Position numbers and translations under genes: made by a program
The notes under the pieces: model-generated
The model's database searches: none
The model's input: only the letters and a program-made list of their open reading frames with translations
Told to the model about the DNA's origin: nothing
Shown: piece by piece, positions 13,705-23,889 of the stretch
Position numbering within the stretch: position 1 is the stretch's first letter
How the letters are laid out: each line of letters starts with the position of its first letter
Assembly (NCBI RefSeq): GCF_019925205.1
Contig: NC_083560.1
Span: forward strand, 33,960,270-34,024,269
From: Metopolophium dirhodum
Taxonomy: Eukaryota > Arthropoda > Insecta > Hemiptera > Aphididae
Direction: 5' to 3'
DNA length: 64,000 nt

Positions 13705-13740
13705 CATTGATTATAAATACTACAGTATTTATAATCAATG
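13705..13740. repeat. Perfect 17-bp inverted repeat with 2-base loop
   Basis: The arms CATTGATTATAAATACT and AGTATTTATAATCAATG are exact reverse complements separated by AC. A diverged relative lies at about 20528-20573, with its mirror copy at 53850-53900 (shared CATTGATTATGAATATTAG form), so this is probably the centre of a small foldback transposon. Confidence 0.7.
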
Positions 13741-14019
13741 GCAGTAGGATGTTTTTCTATTCAGTAGGTATATTGATTAAGAGGACGTTTGATTCCCTAA
13801 AATTTTAAATCTTTACTTACAGGACCTATGAATCAATTCAATATTGCTGGTTAATTATTTCTTGATCAGGTTATTGGAGGTAGGCACCTATAATTATTAA
13901 TTTTTTTCATTTCTAACAGTTATTTGGTCGTCAATACCTATCTAGTACTGAACCAACTATCAACTAATGAACCATTGCACTTCATAAAGAGTGGATTTTT
14001 AGGTTCTTAAAATTTGTAA

Positions 14020-14700
14020 ATTCGGAACGGAGCAATGTATGTATTGATTTTACAATGATGAGTTTTTTTTGCATCTGTCACCTTTTGGGGTAGCCTTTTT
14101 TTCTTGTAGGAATGTGAATCTAGTTGGTATTTTGAGGGAATCATAAGTCAAAAGTACTCAGTAGTTTACTTAAGCACTGGGGGGAAAAAAAGGTTGGCAG
14201 TGTGTGTCGCTCTGCTGTATAGTAGGTTACAAGTGGGTTACTCTAATAGATTGTGTTAAATTTGAATTCAATGATATAATATCAATGTATAACATAGTTA
14301 TAAGTATAGTATAGGTTAGTCAACCTATGATATTACTAAGCAACTATATTTGATGATATTATTATGAATAACGTAATTTATATATTCTAAGTATTTATAA
14401 TTTATTTACGTGAAACCTTGTTTTTAATTTCAACTACAAAATAATTTTTAAATATTAAATTTCGAATTTTAAATGCTTACACAAAAAATTGTGACTATGT
14501 ATTTTTAATATTTTCAACTGATATTTTAACAATATTTCAGGAGACTTGTATTACATTTTGGCGCTTTTTGGCCGAACAAAAAAATTTTAATTTTAAAGGA
14601 CCTTAGACACGTGAAATTGAAAATGAAATCAATCAAGTATAGAAAATTATAAAATTAACATTTGGTCTAAATGTTAAGTATCTACGATTGTTCTTTTTTC
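14020..14700 (+). repeat. Dispersed aphid repeat, forward copy
   Basis: It starts with GGAACGGAGCAATG...TTGATTTTACAATGATG, the same signature as at 32050 and 36395. The 14200-14340 portion (CTGCTGTATAGTAGGTTACAAGTGGGT) matches 23895-24030. No coding potential is apparent. Confidence 0.6.
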
Positions 14701-14949
14701 AATACAACATAATAAGAGAATCGTTTAATCATTTATGTTTTTTTTTTTATATGCATACTTATTTAATTTTTAATTATAATATATGACTACAAGTATAGGT
14801 ACACATTTTATAATTCTATTTTGAGATTTTCTTCAAAATTAAATTATTGGCCAACGTATGTCGATTGTCTTAACGTCGATACTTGATAACAATCACTAAT
14901 TAGCAATACACATTAAAAAAAATCTTTATTTCAATTATTTACATAATTA

Positions 14950-15098
14950 TCTGTGTAAATTATTGGAACTAGAAAGGAACGAACAATTTTGTTATTTTTC
15001 CTTGAAAAAAAGAACTAGTTCATTTCCTCGTTGTTTTTTTTATAAAAAGGAATTCGTTTCAGGAATCCGTTCCTTTTGTAACTAGTCCCTTCTAAACA

Positions 15099-15153
<55 letters not shown>
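14950..15153. repeat. GAACG-rich MITE fragment followed by (TA)n microsatellite
   Basis: Bases 14950-15100 are rich in GGAACG/CGTTCC words and resemble the repeats at 27722-27860 and 43925-44090. The strongest shared words are GGAATCCGTTCCTTTTG and a terminal AACACTG. A pure (TA)n microsatellite follows from about 15102 to 15150. The minus-strand open frame at 15015-15254, with its YIYIYI run, is the microsatellite being translated. Confidence 0.6.
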
Positions 15154-15154
<1 letters not shown>

Positions 15155-15599
15155 TATATACATTATAATTATTATATTCTATAGATGCAATTTTGAATGT
15201 TCTATAATCTATATAATATCTTTCGCTAAATCTGATCATTATCGGATACATCAAAAAGTAATATTAATAATTTTAATTATTATATTAGCCATATCTATGA
15301 TAATATACTCATAAACGTATTCTCTTTAGCCCAACTCAGTGGCGTCATTTAGGGGGGGGGGCAACTGGGGCAAACTTTAATTTGTAAGTAGACTTGGATG
15401 GACAAGAAAACCAAGAATTTTTCGACTGGTTTTGCAGGAAAATATATATGGAAAGTATTACAAGCAATAGCTCAATTGAAAAAAAAGTTCTTTATATTTT
15501 ATAATGATCTAGTAGTTCTTCAAAGTAGGTTAGATTAGGCTAGGTTAGGTTATAGTAGTCTATATTTAGGTTAGTACGACTAACCTAGAGGTATTAAAA

Positions 15600-16040
15600 A
15601 AAATATATTCTATTGTTGAAATTTATAAAAGTTGTTGGTACATTACCATTGGATTGTGCACGTGTAAAGATCCAATCACCTGGTATCATTTGAATGAATA
15701 ATAATTAGACTTTCTAAAATTATGAAAAATAAATTTGTATAACAGGTGGATCAAATGCAGAGGTATATAGAAACAGATAGAAGCAGTTTTTTTCATTAAA
15801 TCTTCAGGCAATTTGTGATTCAAATTTAAAATTTATTGACACAGTTTCACGGTGGAAGGGGTCAGTCCATGATTCCCGAATTTTTCAACATTCAAAAATA
15901 TACTCTTGTTTTGAGAATGGGGAATTTAGGGATAATATTCTCATGGCAGATAATAGATATCATCTCAAAAAATATTGCATTACACCCCTGTTGAATGTGG
16001 AAACTCCAGCGGAAAATGTAGTCATAACTAATACAAATAA
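15600..16040 (+). pseudogene. PIF/Harbinger (HARBI1-like) transposase fragment
   Basis: Two exon-like blocks encode part of a DDE nuclease of the Harbinger superfamily, which moves DNA transposons and inserts at three-base targets. Block 1 ends at 15682 with GTLPLDCARVKIQSP and a CCTG/GTATC donor. A 63-base intron is followed by acceptor AACAG at 15745. Joining restores P-G-G-S-N-A-E-V-Y-R-N-R, the usual Harbinger order. Block 2 continues with QAICDSNLKFIDTVSRWKGS, then VHDSRIF carrying one catalytic Asp, FENGEFRDNILMAD carrying another, and ITPLLNVETPAE. An in-frame TAG follows YRNR near 15778. The N-terminal part and the C-terminal tail are absent. It is a dead fragment. It is not obviously the same element as the Harbinger exon at 46.4 kb. 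Confidence 0.8.
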
Positions 16041-17226
16041 ACAAAGTAAAATATTAAAATATATAATAATAATAAATTGTAAAGAATAATAATTAACAAA
16101 CATTTAAAACTATCACATAGGTAATTCAATTTATGTACCTATTGGATTTGCAATATCGGAATAGAAAGTTTTGAATAATCAAACATCGGTTCGTCCATCT
16201 GTAATGTCAATATGATCCAATAAAATGTGGAATGGTTTTTTCGTGATGATTAGATTGCCTCATACGTTACAGAAATGCAGCTTAATTGCCTATTCAAATC
16301 GCCGTGTTACCAATTTCCACAAAACCTTAGAAATTATAAACTATTTGTATTCAAAATTGTATTATTAACAATAACAAAGATTTTTTTTGTAAAACCAGAT
16401 CAATCTTGATAGGTAGCAGTAGTTCGACAGAAGATAATAACAATTTATATACTATTGAAATATGACTTGAATAATTTTCGTGATTTTAAGTTAGTACCCG
16501 ATTTACTTAAAATATGTTCTGATATTTCTGATATTCATAACATTTTGTATCATATATAAGATGTCGACAAATCGAGTAGGCACCTAGTGAGCTAATCGAT
16601 ACCATGGATCAAATCAGTACCGCGTACGAGTACCGAAAAATATAAACGGTGTTGTGTACAGACTTTTAATTTAAAATTTGGTAAAATTAGATATTTAAAC
16701 AATGAATAACAATATTTTAGTTATTTTTTTGTAATTAAAAATATTATTTGTTGGTATTTGAAACTTTTATAGTAAATTGTTATATTTTATACACGTGATG
16801 ACATTTGCAAAAGCCTACTGTAGATCCACGGGTGGATAGACCTACAGGAAAACTGGGAATTTTCCGGTTGGCCTTCACCGTGGGGCCCTTTTTAATCTTT
16901 TAGACGTTTGACTTGATGGTAGAATGAATGGACATATATGGAGTATGAATCAGTAACAGCGAAACCTACGTGCGGCTACATAATATATTGATAATATACA
17001 ATAGAAGTTATGAAATAGATTTAATTTACTTTAATACTATTAAGGGGCGTCCCGTGTAATTTGCATCAAAAACAAAAAACAAAATCGAGCGGCTTTTTTA
17101 ATGGTTGTAATTTGCACAACAAAACCCTGGAAAAAAGTATATTAGGCCATTATGAGATATGCGCAATCTTGTATCAATAAACATTGTAATTTGTGCCAAT
17201 TTAAAATATTTCATTATAATAGTTGT
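16041..17226. other. Intergenic DNA, no gene recognised
   Basis: AT-rich sequence with a GC-richer patch at 16800-16890 (GGTTGGCCTTCACCGTGGGG) that reads like a repeat end but could not be assigned. No splice-bounded coding block was found. Confidence 0.4.
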
Positions 17227-17234
17227 ATTTAAAC

Positions 17235-17769
17235 CAGGGCTTGAAAACGTTATAATAACGTTATGATTATAACGTTATATTTGACAAAAAACGATTGAAA
17301 TTTTTAAATGTAATATTAACGGAAAGCAATAATCAAAAATAATAATTAAATACCGCAAAACAAAATATATTATATATCATTCAACAAAACATACTGCCAA
17401 ACGTAATTTATAGATTATCATTAAACGAAAAATAACGCAAACGTAATTTATAAAAATATCATTGACCGAAAAATAACGCGAACGAAATATTTTAAAATTG
17501 ATTTATTTAAAAGGTCTATTGGTTTCGTAGAAACATTTATTTCATGCAAAAAATCTAAGAATTGATTATATTATAATATTCCATATCGGGAATAACTGCC
17601 TGCATTAGTTATTATTTTTAATTTTAATAGGTACCAACACTATTTTAAATAACTATTAACGCAAAACTTGTATAACGTTTTAGTTCTAAATAACAGTAAA
17701 CGCAAAACTTGGATAACGTTTTAATTGTAAAAAACATAAAACTAAATATTTTTTCAAATGCAAGCCCTG
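17235..17769. mobile_element. hAT-type MITE, 535 bp, with perfect 8-bp target duplication
   Basis: The termini are CAGGGCTTG at 17235 and CAAGCCCTG ending at 17769, which are exact inverted repeats. The element is flanked on both sides by ATTTAAAC (17227-17234 and 17770-17777), an 8-bp target-site duplication as expected for hAT transposition. Inside are repeated subterminal words built around AACGTTATA, ACGAAAAATAACGC and CGCAAAACTT..ATAACGTTTTA, the kind of array that hAT transposases bind. There is no coding capacity, so it must have been mobilised in trans. Confidence 0.88.
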
Positions 17770-18419
17770 ATTTAAACTTAATCATATGTATTTTACTCAT
17801 CAATCAATTTAATTTTAATGTGCATCTTATTGATTCACATTGTATGTGTTATAACTTATAACTGATGCGGGATCGGTTAATTTATCAGATAAATTCAAAT
17901 AATTTAACTTGAATGTGCGGTGGAGATTACCAAAAATAATATTTTGACTTGAGCATAAACTAGGAAGTAGAAAAAATACCAGGTAAAAATATCTTCCTAT
18001 AAAAAAGTTAAATTACATTTTAATGAGCGTTTGAAGTTCAAATTTGTGCAACATCTGATATTCCCCGATTTCTCATGTAGTGATTTTCTTATTTTGTTGA
18101 AATTCAAAAAGGAATGACCGTAGACACTTGAGATTTATATCATATGTTTATTTTATTAATTCCTATACTTGATTAAATTTTCAAAATATTTCGATTTGTT
18201 TTGAGCTGTTTACAGAAAATTTCAATATTAAATGTATATTTCTAGGTGGGTTGAGGGCGTTAGTAAAATGTTGCCCAGGGCTCTTAATGTCTAAATGTCA
18301 CCACCTGCCACTTAATAGTGCTTAAAAATATTATATTTTTTTTTACTTAGCCATTTTTACACGTAGTTTACGAAGGGTTTTTGATAATGATAATGTATCA
18401 GTATTGTACGGGCCGGAGT

Positions 18420-19735
18420 AAATAATAATAATATACGAGTCCGGACACCAAACTCCTTTTTTTACGACACTAACACCTAGGTCTAAAAATATAAAATGGA
18501 GGACTAGCTGGTGTGTAGTGTTGTAATGGCTCGAACAGTAGTGGTCGGGATCGCCTAGCCAATACTGTCGGCTATGTAGTGCTTGTTGTGGATTATGTGT
18601 ATTTGTGTATGTATGTGGGTGTGTGTACAATAAAACAAATAATAATAAAATGGTAACACGGTTTCTGGTAATAAGTTGCTGTTGTTTTATAATTTACAAT
18701 AATAATAATAATGACACAGATATATAATAAAATCACAGCAACACAATCGTATACAAATATGATAGTAATAAATAATTAGTGCACGGCTCTTATAGCCAGC
18801 AGCATAAATAATATAATAATTAACGCACGGCTCTTAAAGCCGCAGCAGCATAAATAATATAATAATTAACAAAATAATAATGCACGACCCTTATGGCCTA
18901 ACAGAATATATATAAATTGACCAGCTATTTAAGCTGTTAGCTCGTGTAGAGGTAAGTATGAAGTATAAAAAGAACACGTGGCCCTTCTGGCACACGATAC
19001 TATAATAATAAGAAGATATCTGCGGCCCTTATGGTTCAACAGATTCAATATATTATAAATAAATAATAATATAATAATAAAACTCACAGTTTGTGGAGCG
19101 CAGTCTAGCTAGCTGGTCCTGTGCTGAAAGATGATATAAAATAATACAAGGCAATGCTACAATAAATTAACAATAATATAATGATAAAAGGTGACGATTC
19201 ACACACGTAAAATCTGGACAAATATAATAATAATGCCTTTATGGCTCACAATAATAAAGGATGCGGTTGTGCCGATACGGCGACATATACTCGACAATTA
19301 ACACACACTCAGTAATAAATAATAAATGAGTATTGCCCTTATGGCTCACAATGATAAAGAAAAAAAATAATACAATTAATACGCATATAGGCTCGAGCCT
19401 GGTCACTGTCACGTTAATTATAATACTGACCCTTTACCTTTAGAGTAGTATACAATAAAAAATAGTTGACATACGTCGGTGTTCTCGGTAAGACGTACTA
19501 AACAGGACAGATTCACGGCGGCCGTGCTAAATAATATTCGCATAGACGGCGCGGCGGCGTGCGATAACGTTTAATCTACATATTATATAACTCACAAGAC
19601 ACATTCAATACGAAAATAAAACAATACAAATAAGGTGGTATGTGTGTGTGAGACCAGCTGTCTTCAATGACCAGTGATAATTAAACTATAAGAATATTTA
19701 GAGTATATTATCTATATAATATAATATATAATTAT
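18420..19735. repeat. Left-arm-only segment with iterated GGC...GCC mini-hairpins
   Basis: This segment has no counterpart in the right arm, where a MULE sits instead. It contains at least seven copies of a degenerate motif close to GGCCCTTATGGCT (near 18784, 18829, 18886, 18981, 19023, 19232 and 19334). Several can pair as GGC-N7-GCC. The first two lie in a direct tandem of 44-45 bases. Related motifs occur at 27057-27245 and, mirrored, at 44650-44920. The block at 19540-19660 (GGCGTGCGATAACG ... ATCTACATATTAT) resembles 27410-27530 in layout. It is probably a diverged LTR retrotransposon or unclassified element. No protein was found; the frame at 18343-18630 looks like chance. Confidence 0.5.
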
Positions 19736-19744
19736 ATATATATA

Positions 19745-20210
19745 ATAGCTATCCCACCCGGCGTTGCCCGGGCGTAAGTCACCTTTGTAACTTTCGTTAC
19801 CCATCAAATGTACAAACTCTATAATATGACTCAAACTTTGATCAATGCCTTATTTAATATTCGGTGTGTGATGTTCTAGATTTATCTTAACTTTTTGTTG
19901 CTTGGAATAAAAATTCTTATTCGGAGCAGTATATTATCAGGTAGGCGATCTACCTGCGGTAAATCGCGGACCCTATGCTATTTGTACGTAAGTTGATTAA
20001 ACTCTTAAGTATCAAAGTTATACCAAGTTTGTCATTTTTACTTAATTCCACCTACGGTGGATTAATATGATGAATAAATACAAAATCCTAACCTTATATA
20101 ATAACCGTACTAAAATCCGATGAATAAAAAAACCAAATTTAACTCTTTTTAAATTAGCCTATCTTCTTCCCAGAGGTCTAATCTACCCATGAAAATTCAT
20201 ATATATACTG
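19745..20210 (-). mobile_element. Helitron 3'-end fragment
   Basis: Read on the minus strand this ends in GCCCGGGCAACGCCGGG, a GC-rich palindrome, then about ten bases later AGCTATT. The mirror copy reads CCAGT at the equivalent place. Rolling-circle Helitrons end in a subterminal hairpin followed by CTRR, so the ancestral end here was probably CTAGT. The segment shares the block TTCTTCCCAGAGGTCTAAT and a GATGAATAAAAA block with 21990-22190, which lies next to the Helitron 5' fragment. The right-arm copy is 54150-54632. Confidence 0.6.
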
Positions 20211-20514
20211 ACGAAAAATAAGAATAAAAATCAACAAACATTTAGATTGAATCGACCTTTTACAAAATGTCATGGTAAGATCAGTAGAAAGTGGAAAATT
20301 AGGTCTGTCTGAGTCACGGTCCATCCGTACGTGTCTGGTTCACTAATACTAAACATTAAACAGTAATATCCATGGTATCCATCTTTGAAATAAAACAGGC
20401 CAGACAAGGACAAAAATTGAAATCATCACCAAAACATCTCCGTACCTATGTCATAGACTAGACACCGTGCCTATAAGCTAGCCATTAGGTAATTATATAA
20501 TATATTATACACCT

Positions 20515-21030
20515 ATTACCACTGATACTAGTATTAGAGTACTTTAGATTACTAATATTCATAATCAATGCCAACCCTTATGTGTAGGGCAGTGAATTTA
20601 TTGCATTAAAAAATTCACTAAATTGATTGCATTATTGCATTAAAATATATTAAAAATTGCACTGAATAATTTAAAAATTACATCGAAAAATTTAATTATA
20701 ATCAATAAAATCAAACATATTAATAAATAATGATAATAAAAATTAAATATGAATATTGCTTAAATTAATGCATTACATAGCAAATGATTTTTTTAAGTTT
20801 TCTTAGCGACCCTAATGCGATAATCGCTTTATAGAAATATTAATAAAATAATAAGTATTACAACAAAAATAGAAATTTGTGAACTGCTACTTGCTTTTAT
20901 TTAATATATTAAGTTATATAATCTTAAATGTAAACGAAAATCATGAAAAATAGTTGAAATTGCAGTAAAATTAAAAAAGTCACTAAAATTGCATTTATTG
21001 CAATATTATTATTTTTTGTTGAAATTAAGA
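20515..21030. other. Shared arm sequence; empty site for the right-arm hAT element
   Basis: No gene is present. Around 20830-20837 the sequence reads CTTTATAG, which corresponds on the other strand to the site where the right arm has CTATAGAG duplicated around a hAT element. This arm therefore keeps the unoccupied target, with one base difference. The rest is low-complexity A/T with several TTGCATTAAAATT-type words. Confidence 0.65.
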
Positions 21031-21035
21031 GGTTA

Positions 21036-21466
21036 AGAGGATGTCAGCGGACTATTTGTTTTCTCTCTCTAGCCCACGCGCAACATAGACAAAATACATT
21101 CGTGCAGAATCGTTTTTTCTATGTTTTGAAGTAATCTTAGAGTAAAATCACTCATTACAAAAAAGATAGAAAATGATATTTTTGAGGGAATGACATATCT
21201 CCAAATATTGTTTCAAAACAATTTAAACATAATTTAAATTTACAACATTTTTTTGTTTATGTCGAAAGTCAAATAAAAATAAAATATAAAATCGATATGT
21301 CATTCCCTCTAAAATATTATTCTCTATCTTTTTTGTAATGGGTGGTTTTACTCTGAACTTTCTTAAGAATATAGAAAAAACTAATATTTTGTATTTTGTC
21401 CATGTTGCGGGGGAGTCAGAGAGAGAAACCAAATAGTACACTGACATCCTCTTTACGAAACATATT
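21036..21466. mobile_element. Foldback MITE with about 150-bp terminal inverted repeats
   Basis: The left end AGAGGATGTCAGCGGACTAT and the right end complement (AGTACACTGACATCCTCTT) are inverted repeats that continue inwards. They run through TTCTCTCTCT, GCAACATAG, AATCACTCATTACAAAAAAG and GGGAATGACATAT, leaving a core of about 100 bp. The left flank is TTAA, which would fit a TTAA-target superfamily, but the right flank here is TTTA and the assignment stays open. Two rearranged halves of the same element occur at 50466-50752 and 51365-51703. The frame at 21223-21483 is an artefact of the inverted repeats. Confidence 0.7.
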
Positions 21467-21959
21467 TTAATTTCTCTCAGCAATAAATATAATCATTTAC
21501 AAAAAACATGCAAATGCAACAAATTCACTGCCCTATTTATGTGTTTATGTCGGCGCACACGAATTGCGTAACATGTCAGGTAAACGAACCTTTTTAAACA
21601 AAGTTCCTAATGTGATACTGCCATAATAATATAGGTGGGTTAGGAAAAATATAATATCATTTTATAACTCATAAATCATAATCAAATATTTATAAAAAAA
21701 AATTGTAATCGTAGAAACATAATAATATCAAGCATAAATCATATTATTGTAAAAAGTTAACTATACTAAATTTTAATTTATTCTGTATTTATAAACATAT
21801 TTTATTATCTAAATTGATTTCTTCAACAATAGTTTAATTATTGTGATTTAAATACGATTTAGCTGATTTATTAATTTTCTAATAATGATGCATTTTTAAT
21901 TTATGATTATTATTTTTGATAAAAAAAAATTAAAAATATATGATAAAAGTACCGGGAAC

Positions 21960-22885
21960 TGCTAAAAAAAAATTACCCAATGCTGTTTGTACGAGTAAGT
22001 GTATTATTTAAATAAAAGTGATACCAAGCTTGTCGTTTTTTTTAATTCTACCTAAGATGGATTAATATAATCAATTAATACAAAATCCTAACCTAACCTA
22101 AAAACCGTAATAAAATCTGATGAATAAAAAAAAAACAAATTTAAACCTTTTTAAATTATAGCCTATATTCTTCCCAGAGGTCTAATTTACAGACGAAAAT
22201 TAATTTATATATATAAATATCAGGCCTTTCATTCGTAATGTTTCGAATCCTAGTTGCATTACGGCTTTGACGTGAAGTATTTGATCGTGGCATGGTATTG
22301 TTAATGAGAATATCGGCATAATAAAACAAAGTCGTACATTATAATCGCGGACGATTTGCGACAACATATCAAGTAGGCAATCAACCCGATATAAGTGCAA
22401 CCACCTTGGTAGACAATTCTATAGAAAATTCGATTTGATACGTCCTTGTCCGAATAACTTATGGCCACCAACAACAAATAAATACTAATTAGTAATTTCT
22501 ACTAATTATTTCTCCTATAACCAATATAGCAACTATATATAAAGAACAATTACCATCGTAAATCTCAAAATCCCTGTTTGAGCACATCTCCGGGTCAGGC
22601 TTAATGAGTCCAATTGTGAATCTAAAACATTCAAGGACCCACTCAAGCACACACAACAAATTTCATTCAAATCGGTCCAGACGTTTAGGAGGAGTTCAGT
22701 GACATACACAAGCACAATAGAATTGTTTATATAAAGATGGTACATTGTATACATTGTATAAAGTACGGACATACAATTGTTTGTATAAATACTGAGTAAA
22801 TATTGAGTATTTACACAATAATCTATAAGAACGGTAATGTTGTTATTACGGTAATTGTACGGTAATTTTGTCATATTTTCCCCGA
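21960..22885 (-). mobile_element. Internally deleted Helitron with start of the Rep/helicase ORF (left arm)
   Basis: On the minus strand, an ATG near 22300 encodes MPRSNTSRQSRNATRIRN, followed by ITNERPD and then a run of Ile-Tyr caused by a TA microsatellite at about 22203-22220. The basic, Arg/Asn/Ser-rich start matches what I know of the N-terminus of insect Helitron RepHel proteins. Everything after it (HUH replication initiator, helicase) is missing and replaced by a 3' block (21960-22190). The upstream leader contains ATCGGTCCAGACGTTTAGGAG, a word typical of these elements. The competing frames at 22200-22400 and 22533-22874 are other readings of the same element. The mirror copy is 48905-49860. 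Confidence 0.65.
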
Positions 22886-23220
22886 TGACTAGATATCAAA
22901 CATTGGCAACGCTGGTGCGACGACGACGACGACTACCGTGATTCTGAATTTAGTATAAATTTCCATTAAAAAGTTCGCACTTTTTCATTTATAGCTTAAT
23001 TTCTAAACGTACGGTTTTGATGATTTTTACAAAACTACGTTCTTCACAATATTTCTGTTGTTTTGGAGTTTACTTAAAGTTGATTGATGCATTAGAAAAT
23101 CAGTTGTGACGTATAACAAATTTACGTATTTGTAATTTACACAGTTTATATAGGCAACTCCTGCTTCGATATACGAAACACATTCAGTTATTTTTTTTTT
23201 TTACTTAGCTCGCGCCACAA

Positions 23221-23251
<31 letters not shown>

Positions 23252-23765
23252 TATGGTTGGTCTGTGAGGTTGATCAAAACGCTACTAAAACGTACGAACT
23301 AAATCGAAAAATAGGGAGTTGAAGTATCAGGGACTCATGGTCTAATCGTTCTTTTCTTCTGTTTCGGCAGCAGCGGCGGTGACTCGGCGTCTGTTGCGAC
23401 CCACTCAACGGTAATAACGATCACAGCAATATTAAGCATTTAATAACGATTGCGTGATTTTTAATTTTTTTCAATTAACAAAATGAATGAACCAGTTAAT
23501 TTTAAAAACGGAAGTGTATATACCTCACGTCCTCACTAATTAATTAGAGGTTTTTAATATGTTGTACAAAAAAAATTATTAAAAATTACATATTAAAGCA
23601 TAATAATATATTGATTGTTGTTGCAATTTTTTTAATTTCTAATGGAATAATATAATGTAAATATTTTAGGAATATTTTAGCACGTACGGTTTTGATGATT
23701 TTTACGAAAGCACGTTCTTCACAATATTTTTGATGTTTTTTAGTTTGCAAAATTTAAAAAATTAT
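22880..23765. repeat. GC-patterned element 'E', left-arm copy
   Basis: This unit contains a GAC/GTC triplet run (22918-22935), the word GTACGGTTTTGATGATTTTTAC (two versions, near 23010 and 23683), an (AAT)n microsatellite at 23221-23252 and a GC-rich block GCAGCAGCGGCGG near 23368. It occurs three times: here, at 48015-48905 (mirror, no mismatch seen in the 250 or so bases I compared) and at 28570-29262 (clearly diverged). It directly adjoins the Helitron leader in all copies, so it may be the extreme 5' part of that Helitron lineage or an element it captured. No protein was recognised. Confidence 0.6.
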
Positions 23766-23885
23766 CTCTTATTTTAAAAATTTTATTTCGTAAAAACGGA
23801 TTGTCGAAGATTGAAGAGAGACGTTCTACTGTGATGAACGACATTCTCACTGAACAGATGAACTGTAACTGTAAAAAGTTGGATA
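23765..23885 (-). pseudogene. Stub of a Harbinger exon (left-arm remnant)
   Basis: Bases 23775-23880 are the complement of the start of the Harbinger exon at 46383-46480. They keep GTTCATCTGTTCAG-, GAACGTCTCTCTTCA- and AATCCGTTTTTACG-type blocks with several substitutions. The exon's remaining coding part, plus about 1.5 kb present in the right arm, is missing here, so the remnant abuts element E. The plus-strand frame 23801-24019 runs across the junction and is not a gene. Confidence 0.6.
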
Positions 23886-23889
23886 AGTG

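Noticed and set aside
15015..15254. 79-codon minus-strand frame with YIYIYI repeats
   Set aside because: It translates a TA microsatellite and the flanking MITE; no domain.
22200..22400. Frame starting MHLYRVDCLLDML, present in three copies
   Set aside because: It is a different reading frame of the Helitron ORF start; the frame with MPRSNTSRQSRNATRIRN matches the known N-terminus better.
22533..22874. 113-codon frame identical in both arms (also 48911-49252)
   Set aside because: It lies in the non-coding leader of a Helitron copy. Identity reflects DNA identity of the arms, and the third copy at 51092-51298 is not open over the same length.
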